The notes beneath the pieces were generated by a model. It saw nothing but the letters and a program-made list of their open reading frames with translations. It searched no databases and was not told the origin of the DNA. From the NCBI GenBank assembly GCA_035485275.1, contig DATHOE010000024.1, positions 1-64,000 of the forward strand: a stretch of DNA of 64,000 nt, in the 5' to 3' direction. The translations under genes and the position numbers were made by a program. Shown in pieces: positions 59,221 to 64,000 of the stretch (within the stretch, counting starts at the first letter, position 1; every line of letters starts with the position of its first letter). The stretch is from DAIDJD01 sp035485275 (GTDB taxonomy: Bacteria; Oederibacteriota; JAJYGY01; DAIDJD01).

Positions 59221-60011
59221 GCCCCCAAATCTGGATCGCCGGGGCCTGGGTCAACCTGGCGCTGGCGCTGGCCTGCATGGCCCTGGGGCTGCTCAGCGTT
59301 TCCGGCTGCGTGGCGGCGCTGATGATCGGAGCCGCGATCTGGGGCTGCCTCGGATGGCAGGGCTGGCTGGTGCTGCTGGTCTTCTTCCTGGGTGGCACGG
59401 CCGCGACCAAGTTCCAGTACGGCGCCAAGCGGCGCCTGGGCGTCGCCCAGGAGAACGCGGGCAGGCGGAGCTGGAAGCACGCCTGGGCCAACGCGGGGGC
59501 GGGCGTCCTGTGCGCGGCCTTCAGCCTGTATTTCGCACTGCGCGGGGACGGGCAGCACCGGCAGGCCTGGGCCTGGGCCTTCGTGGCCTGCTTCGCGGCC
59601 GCCCTGTCGGACACCCTGTCCTCGGAATTCGGCCAGCTGGCGGGCAAGCCGCCCCGCCTCATCACCACCGGCGAGACGGTCCCCACGGGCACGGACGGCG
59701 GCATCACCCTGGCGGGCACGCTGATGGGCCTGCTGGGCGCGGCGCTGCTCTCCCTGCTGGGCCGCTTCATCGGTCTGACCCCGGTGCGGGCCACCTTTCC
59801 CATCATGCTGGCGGGCCTGTCCGGCAACCTGCTGGATTCCTGGCTGGGCGCCACCCTCCAGCGCAGGGGCCGCATGACCAACGAGATGGTGAACTTCGCC
59901 AACACCTGCGGCGGCGCCGCCCTGGGCTTCGCGGGCTTCTGGTTCATGCAGTGGCTGCCGCACGGCGTGCAGCATCTGGGCTTCCGTTTCCTGGAGGACT
60001 TCTTCGTTTGA
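59217..60011 (+). CDS. DUF92 family integral membrane protein
   Basis: A 264-residue protein with about seven hydrophobic segments. It matches DUF92 (TMEM19/VTE6-like): GGTAATKFQYGAKRRLGVAQ, DTLSSEFGQLAG, TVPTGTDGGITLAGTLMG and LSGNLLDSWLGATLQRRG. In plants VTE6 is phytyl-phosphate kinase; bacterial members are unassigned. A role in polyprenyl or phytyl phosphate metabolism is inferred from that relation only. ATG 59217 overlaps cysK by four bases. Confidence 0.87.
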   Translation: MSPQIWIAGAWVNLALALACMALGLLSVSGCVAALMIGAAIWGCLGWQGWLVLLVFFLGGTAATKFQYGAKRRLGVAQENAGRRSWKHAWANAGAGVLCAAFSLYFALRGDGQHRQAWAWAFVACFAAALSDTLSSEFGQLAGKPPRLITTGETVPTGTDGGITLAGTLMGLLGAALLSLLGRFIGLTPVRATFPIMLAGLSGNLLDSWLGATLQRRGRMTNEMVNFANTCGGAALGFAGFWFMQWLPHGVQHLGFRFLEDFFV

Positions 60012-60039
60012 GGCCCTCCGCGCGTTTTTCGCCCCGGAC

Positions 60040-60933
60040 ATGACGGATCTCGCCGCGCTCGCGCAGGCCCTGCGGGAAAGCCTGCGCGCGGCGCAGGTGG
60101 AACCAGGAGCCGCCGCCCTGGGCCTGTCCTTCGCCCTGGTGGCGCTGCTGCCGCTGGCGGTCGTCGTTCCCATGACGCTGGTGTGCCTGGCCGTGGCGGC
60201 CCGCCTGCCTGCCGCGCCCGCGGCCCTGGTCATCCTGGCCGGTGCGGGGACGAACACGGCGCTCGCCTGGATCCTGGCCCGCACCGTTTTCGGCGCCCGC
60301 GTGGAGCAATGGCTGCAGCGGCGCGGGGGCTGGCTGGGCGCGGTGCGCGAGGGGGCCCTGCGCGAGCCGCTCAAATGGTCCTTCCTCGCGCGCTATGTCC
60401 CGGCACCCTTCGTGGCCGCGCCCATGGTCCTTTCCGCGGCGGGCGTCGGCTTGGGCACGACGCTGTGGGGGAGCCTTCTGGGCATGGCGCCCTGGACCGC
60501 CGTCTACGTGTACGCCGCCCGCGCCGGCACGCAGGACAGCGTCACCGGGTTCAGCCGCGCCGCCGCGGTCCTGGTGCTGGGCTACACCCTGCTGAGGCTG
60601 CTGCGCAAGCGCCTGGAGATCCGCAAGGACGCGCCGTCCCGGGAACCCCTGAAGCCGCGGGCCCCGGGGCGGCCGGTGATCCGCCTCTACACCCTGGCGG
60701 GGCAGGACCTCAGCGAGGACGCCCGCAGGGACCTGGTGGCCCTGAGGGACGCGCTCGGCTTCGAGGTGGACGAAAGCCCCCTGCGGCCCGGCGGGACCGG
60801 CCAGGACGAGCGCCTTCTGGACCACGCCCCGGTGGCCTTCCTGGGCGGCGAAAGGCTGTTCAACTACCAGATGGATGAGAACGTCCTGAGGGCGCGCTTG
60901 GCGCGCTTGGGGCAGGAGAAGGAGTCCGCGTGA
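60040..60933 (+). CDS. VTT-domain membrane protein fused to a cysteine-less glutaredoxin-like domain
   Basis: A 297-residue protein. Residues about 25-190 have the plan of the VTT/DedA/TVP38 family: several membrane helices and REPLKWSFLARYVPAPFVAAP, GTTLWGSLLGMAPW. A linker of about 20 residues (KDAPSREPLKPRAPG) leads to a C-terminal domain (211-292) that follows the DUF836/glutaredoxin-like pattern: IRLYTLAGQDLSEDARRDL...HAPVAFLGGERLF, with the expected cis-Pro but no active-site Cys, since Q222 and S225 stand where CxxC would be. VTT proteins move lipids; the C-terminal domain may bind a thiol partner or scaffold, but not by redox. ATG at 60040; GTG 60930 of ftsE overlaps its stop. Confidence 0.72.
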   Translation: MTDLAALAQALRESLRAAQVEPGAAALGLSFALVALLPLAVVVPMTLVCLAVAARLPAAPAALVILAGAGTNTALAWILARTVFGARVEQWLQRRGGWLGAVREGALREPLKWSFLARYVPAPFVAAPMVLSAAGVGLGTTLWGSLLGMAPWTAVYVYAARAGTQDSVTGFSRAAAVLVLGYTLLRLLRKRLEIRKDAPSREPLKPRAPGRPVIRLYTLAGQDLSEDARRDLVALRDALGFEVDESPLRPGGTGQDERLLDHAPVAFLGGERLFNYQMDENVLRARLARLGQEKESA

Positions 60934-61703
60934 TAGAGCTGGAAGGCGTCCAAAAATCCTACCCCGGGGGCATCCAGGCCCTGCGGGACGTCAGCTTCAC
61001 GGTGGGACGCGGCGAGTTCGTGTTCCTGACCGGTCCCTCCGGCGCTGGCAAGAGCACCCTCCTGAGCCTCCTCACCCTGCAGTCCAAGCCCACCCGGGGG
61101 AGGGTCATCCTCGACGGAACGGAACTCGGCCGCCTGGGCGCCGGACAGGTGCCCCTGCTGCGGCGGCGCATGGGCGTGGTGTACCAGGATTTCCGCCTGC
61201 TCTACGACCGCACCGTGTTCGAGAACGTGGCCTTCGCCCTGCGCGTCCTGTCCCTGCCCGAGGCGGAGATCAAGCGCGAGACCCTGGCCGCGCTCAAGCG
61301 CTGCGGCCTCAAGGAAAAGGCCGCCCTCTATCCCCACAAGCTTTCCGGGGGCGAGCAGCAGCGCGTCGCGGTCGCCCGCGCCCTGGTGCACGACCCCGGC
61401 CTCATCCTCGCGGACGAGCCCACCGGCAACCTTGACGCCGACACCGGCTGGGAGGTCGTGCGCCTCCTGCTGTCCGCCCAGGAACGCGGCGCCACCGTCG
61501 TGGTGGCGACCCACAACCAGGCCATCCTGGGCGCCCTTTCCAAGCGCCGTCTCACCCTGAGGGAGGGCCTGCTGGAGAGCGACGTCACGCCCGAGCCTTC
61601 GGCCTTCGCCGCCGGCCTCGACGAGGAGCTGCCTCCGCCCTCGGTGCCGGGCCTGCGGGACCGTTTCAAGGGCATGCGTTCCGACGTGGAGGCCTCCGAA
61701 TGA
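60930..61703 (+). CDS. ftsE: Cell-division ATPase FtsE
   Basis: A 257-residue ABC ATPase acting with FtsX to activate peptidoglycan hydrolysis at division. Walker A is LTGPSGAGKSTLLSLL, the Q-loop and Walker B are VVYQDFRLL and LILADEPTGNLD, and the signature is KLSGGEQQRVAVARAL. About 35 residues beyond the usual FtsE end (SDVTPEPSAFAAGLDEELPPPSVPGLRDRFKG) form an acidic, Pro-rich tail. GTG 60930 overlaps the preceding stop (GTGA). Overlaps ftsX by four bases. Confidence 0.95.
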   Translation: MIELEGVQKSYPGGIQALRDVSFTVGRGEFVFLTGPSGAGKSTLLSLLTLQSKPTRGRVILDGTELGRLGAGQVPLLRRRMGVVYQDFRLLYDRTVFENVAFALRVLSLPEAEIKRETLAALKRCGLKEKAALYPHKLSGGEQQRVAVARALVHDPGLILADEPTGNLDADTGWEVVRLLLSAQERGATVVVATHNQAILGALSKRRLTLREGLLESDVTPEPSAFAAGLDEELPPPSVPGLRDRFKGMRSDVEASE

Positions 61704-62608
61704 CGCTGCCCTGGGGATACTTCGTGCGCGAATCACTGCGCCAGGCCTGGCGCCAGCGCCTGCTGACGCTGGTGGCGGTGGCGGCCCTGGCCCTGGCGGC
61801 GCTGTACGGCGGGGCCTGGGCCCTGCTCCTGCGCAACGCCGACGAATGGAAACACAGCCTGGGCGCCGCCGAGCAGCTGGTGGTCTACCTGCGCCCCGGT
61901 TTGACGCCCCAGGAGCAGGTCGCGGCCCAGCAGGCGGCCCAGGCCGTGTCCGGGGTGGCCTCGGTGGACCTGGTCACGCCCGAGCAGGCGGCCGCGGACC
62001 TGTCGCAGGACCCGGCGGTGAAATCGGCCCTGGGGCTGCTGCAGGAGAATCCCCTGCCGCCCGCCCTGAAGGTCCGCCTCGAGGTGTCGACCTCCGAGGA
62101 TGCGGCCTCGGCGGCGGACAGGCTCAAGGCCCTCGACGGGGTGGACGCCGTGGACGAGGGCGAAGGCGCCGTCGAGAACTTCCTGAAAGTGAGCGGGGTG
62201 GCGCGCAGCGTCCTGCTGGCCCTGATGATGCTGTTCTCGGCCACCGCGCTGCTGATCGTCGCGGCGGTCCTGCGGCTGGCGGCCTGGTCGCGCAGGGAGG
62301 AGCTCGGCATCATGCGCCTGGTGGGCGCCGGGCACGGCTTCATCCGCGCGCCCTTCCTCTTCGAGGGCCTCTTCCAGGGCCTGCTGGCCGGCCTGCTTGC
62401 CGCCCTGGTCCTGGCGGGACTGCAGGCCTGGCTCGGGGCCACCCTGAGCAATTCCCTGGGGATAGACCTGGCAGCCTTCCTACCCGCGGGGATGGACGCC
62501 TGCCTGGGCGCCTGCATGGTCCTGGCCACGGGGATCCTCGGCCTTCTGGGGGCGGCGATCGCCTTGGCCACCGTGAAGGTGGCCTATGAGGGCGAGGAAG
62601 CCTGGTGA
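61700..62608 (+). CDS. ftsX: Cell-division permease FtsX
   Basis: A 302-residue FtsX with a first transmembrane segment near residues 20-40 (LLTLVAVAALALAALYGGAWAL), a large extracytoplasmic domain (about 45-165; ALKVRLEVSTSEDAASAADRL), and three C-terminal helices including SVLLALMMLFSATALLIVAAVL and the MRLVGAGHGFIRAPFLFEGL coupling segment. FtsX links FtsE hydrolysis to the EnvC-type activator outside. ATG 61700 and stop both overlap neighbours by four bases (ftsE and envC), so the three are one coupled unit. Confidence 0.93.
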   Translation: MTLPWGYFVRESLRQAWRQRLLTLVAVAALALAALYGGAWALLLRNADEWKHSLGAAEQLVVYLRPGLTPQEQVAAQQAAQAVSGVASVDLVTPEQAAADLSQDPAVKSALGLLQENPLPPALKVRLEVSTSEDAASAADRLKALDGVDAVDEGEGAVENFLKVSGVARSVLLALMMLFSATALLIVAAVLRLAAWSRREELGIMRLVGAGHGFIRAPFLFEGLFQGLLAGLLAALVLAGLQAWLGATLSNSLGIDLAAFLPAGMDACLGACMVLATGILGLLGAAIALATVKVAYEGEEAW

Positions 62609-63867
62609 AGGCCGCCCTGCTGCTGGCGGCCCTGCTGTCGGCGACGCCGTCCACGGCGTCCTGGGCCGGCACCGGCGTCGGGGGCGAGATACAGAGCGCC
62701 CAGCAGAACCTGGACACGATCCGCCACGAGATCAGCACGAAGGAAAAGACGGTGCGCGCGCAGACCCGCGTTGAGCGCAACGAGCTCGACACGCTGAAGC
62801 GGCTCAACCGCGAGCTGGATGTCGCCCGGCGCGACACCCTCACCCACAAGCACAACTTGGGCCTGGTGCTGGAGCGCCTGACCCTGCTCAACGCGGAGGC
62901 GGAGCGCCTGGGGGGCGAGGAGGCGGGCGACCGGGCCTTCCTGGAAAGCGACCTGGTGGCGCTGTACAAGGCGCACCTGGGGCAGCAGCCTTTGCTGCTG
63001 GTGTCGGCGCGCAGCCCCTTCGAGCTCCAGGCCAGGGCCCATTACCTCGCGGCCCTGGCCTCGGCCACCTCGCTGCGCATGGGCGCGCTCAGCGGGGACC
63101 TGAACCAGCTGGATTCCTACAAGCGCGAGTTCGACAGCCGCTACGCCGAGCTGCAGGCCCGCATGCGCGAGGTCGAGAACGACAGCGCCAAGGTGGAGCG
63201 CGAACGCCGCGGCAAGGAGGCGCAGCTGCGCGCGGTGCGCCTGCGCAAGGCCCGCGCGGTCGCGGCGGTGCGGGAACTAAAGGCCTCCGCGGACCGTCTT
63301 CAAGGCATGCTCGACGGCCTCTTGACCGAGGCCTTGCGCAGGGACGCCGAACGGAAACGGGCGCTGGCCCTGGAGCAGCGGAACCGGCAGAGCCAGAACG
63401 AAAGCCTGGGCCAGAACAAGACCCAGTTCCATTTCAACGAGGTCGCCCCCGGGCCCTTCGACGGGTCCGGCCTCGGACGGGGCCTGCCTTGGCCGGTCGA
63501 GGGCGAGGTCCTTTCCCATTTCGGCAAGCACCTGCATCCGGTGTTCCACATCCCCGTGTTCAACCGCGGCATAGAGATCTCCGCGGGCTACGGCTCGCCG
63601 GTGCGGGTGGTGGCGCCGGGCCTGGTCGATTTCGCGGGCGAGATGGAGGGCTTCGGGCACCTGGTGGTGGTGGACCACGGCGAGGGCATGCTCAGCGTCT
63701 ACGGCTACGGCAGCAGGCTGCGGGTGCGCAAGGGCCAGGAAGTGCGCCAGGGGGAAGTGTTGGAGGACGTGGGGGAGGCGGCGGGTTCGCGGCAGCCCTC
63801 CTTGTATTTCGAAATCAGGCGGGGGGTCAAGGCGCAGGACCCCCTGAGATATCTGGCGCGGCGATAG
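62605..63867 (+). CDS. envC: Murein hydrolase activator EnvC (coiled coil plus degenerate M23)
   Basis: A 420-residue exported protein. GTG 62605 starts inside the ftsX stop; a signal peptide (AALLLAALLSATPSTASWA) is followed by a long coiled coil (about 25-290, rich in Glu/Arg/Leu heptads such as QAQTRVERNELDTLKRL). The C-terminal LytM/M23 domain (about 305-420) reads NRGIEISAGYGSPVRVV, LVVVDHGEGMLSVYGYGS and RQPSLYFEIRRG, where the usual zinc ligands are absent, as in EnvC. It would activate amidases under FtsEX control at the septum. Confidence 0.92.
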   Translation: MKAALLLAALLSATPSTASWAGTGVGGEIQSAQQNLDTIRHEISTKEKTVRAQTRVERNELDTLKRLNRELDVARRDTLTHKHNLGLVLERLTLLNAEAERLGGEEAGDRAFLESDLVALYKAHLGQQPLLLVSARSPFELQARAHYLAALASATSLRMGALSGDLNQLDSYKREFDSRYAELQARMREVENDSAKVERERRGKEAQLRAVRLRKARAVAAVRELKASADRLQGMLDGLLTEALRRDAERKRALALEQRNRQSQNESLGQNKTQFHFNEVAPGPFDGSGLGRGLPWPVEGEVLSHFGKHLHPVFHIPVFNRGIEISAGYGSPVRVVAPGLVDFAGEMEGFGHLVVVDHGEGMLSVYGYGSRLRVRKGQEVRQGEVLEDVGEAAGSRQPSLYFEIRRGVKAQDPLRYLARR

Positions 63868-63892
63868 CCTTCTAGGGCATCAAAGGAGAACC

Positions 63893-64000
63893 ATGATGGA
63901 CGGCAGAAAAAGGGATATCCGGGGCCTGGGAGCGCTGCTGGGTCTGGCCGCGCTGGCCCTGTGCGTGTGGCCCAGCGGCCTGCGCGCCGACGACGACCTG
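63893..64000 (+). CDS. Exported protein, N-terminal fragment (3' end outside window)
   Basis: ATG 63893 (and ATG 63896) with AAAGGAG six bases upstream opens MMDGRKRDIRGLGALLG, followed by a hydrophobic signal region ending WPSGLRADDDL. Only 36 residues are visible, so the family cannot be told. A C-terminal processing protease (S41, CtpA-like) commonly follows envC in many bacteria, but nothing here tests that. It lies 25 bases after envC and is probably in the same transcript. Confidence 0.55.
   Translation, partial: MMDGRKRDIRGLGALLGLAALALCVWPSGLRADDDL

Overview
The window is a GC-rich bacterial chromosome segment, densely coded and mostly on the + strand. The organism is a diderm (Gram-negative-type) bacterium: there are several lipoprotein signal peptides, a BamE-like lipoprotein, SurA-like periplasmic foldases, an LpoA-like lipoprotein, an FtsE-FtsX-EnvC division module and an outer-membrane beta-barrel candidate. 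A Thr/Pro-rich linker followed by a FlgD/T9SS-like C-terminal domain, and a eukaryotic/archaeal-type ProRS, point away from the familiar proteobacteria and towards a poorly sampled diderm lineage. The lineage cannot be fixed from the sequence alone. No rRNA, tRNA, CRISPR array, prophage or insertion sequence was seen.

Layout. 0-10 kb: tail of an APC-type permease, a degenerate receiver domain, a fadI-fadJ beta-oxidation pair with an MFS transporter, small envelope and redox genes, an Mrp ATPase, and an AMIN-domain protein with a well-formed promoter and a DnaA-box-like pair. 10-24 kb: accessory region with oxidoreductases in both orientations, a VIT-type iron transporter broken by an in-frame TAA, an unknown protein overlapping a lipo-beta-barrel gene, three methyltransferases, an AT-richer GNAT gene, an orphan sugar-type binding protein, a choice-of-anchor-L surface protein and a small YdeI-like protein. 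24-33 kb: mfd, two SurA-like peptidyl-prolyl isomerases, argC and argJ, and a convergent methyltransferase. 33-45 kb: a polysaccharide flippase and the conserved block rpsB-tsf-pyrH-frr-uppS-cdsA-dxr-rseP-proS, followed by a glycosyltransferase. 45-64 kb: tmk-holB-tatD, trpD-C-F-B-A, a GAF/HD-GYP protein, accD, an LpoA-like lipoprotein that appears to use a CTG start, hisS, cysK, a DUF92 protein, a VTT membrane protein fused to a cysteine-less glutaredoxin-like domain, ftsE-ftsX-envC, and the start of a further exported protein.

Many neighbours overlap by 1-4 bases (ATGA, TGATG), so translational coupling is widespread. Credible sigma70-type promoters lie before the AMIN gene, rpsB and tmk. 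rpsB has a long, highly foldable leader. The features most worth a second look are the stop-interrupted iron transporter, the VTT/glutaredoxin-like fusion, the rpsB leader, the DnaA-box-like promoter, the CTG start, the uncharacterised 15.4-17.2 kb pair, and the Mrp protein lacking its CxxC iron-sulfur motif.
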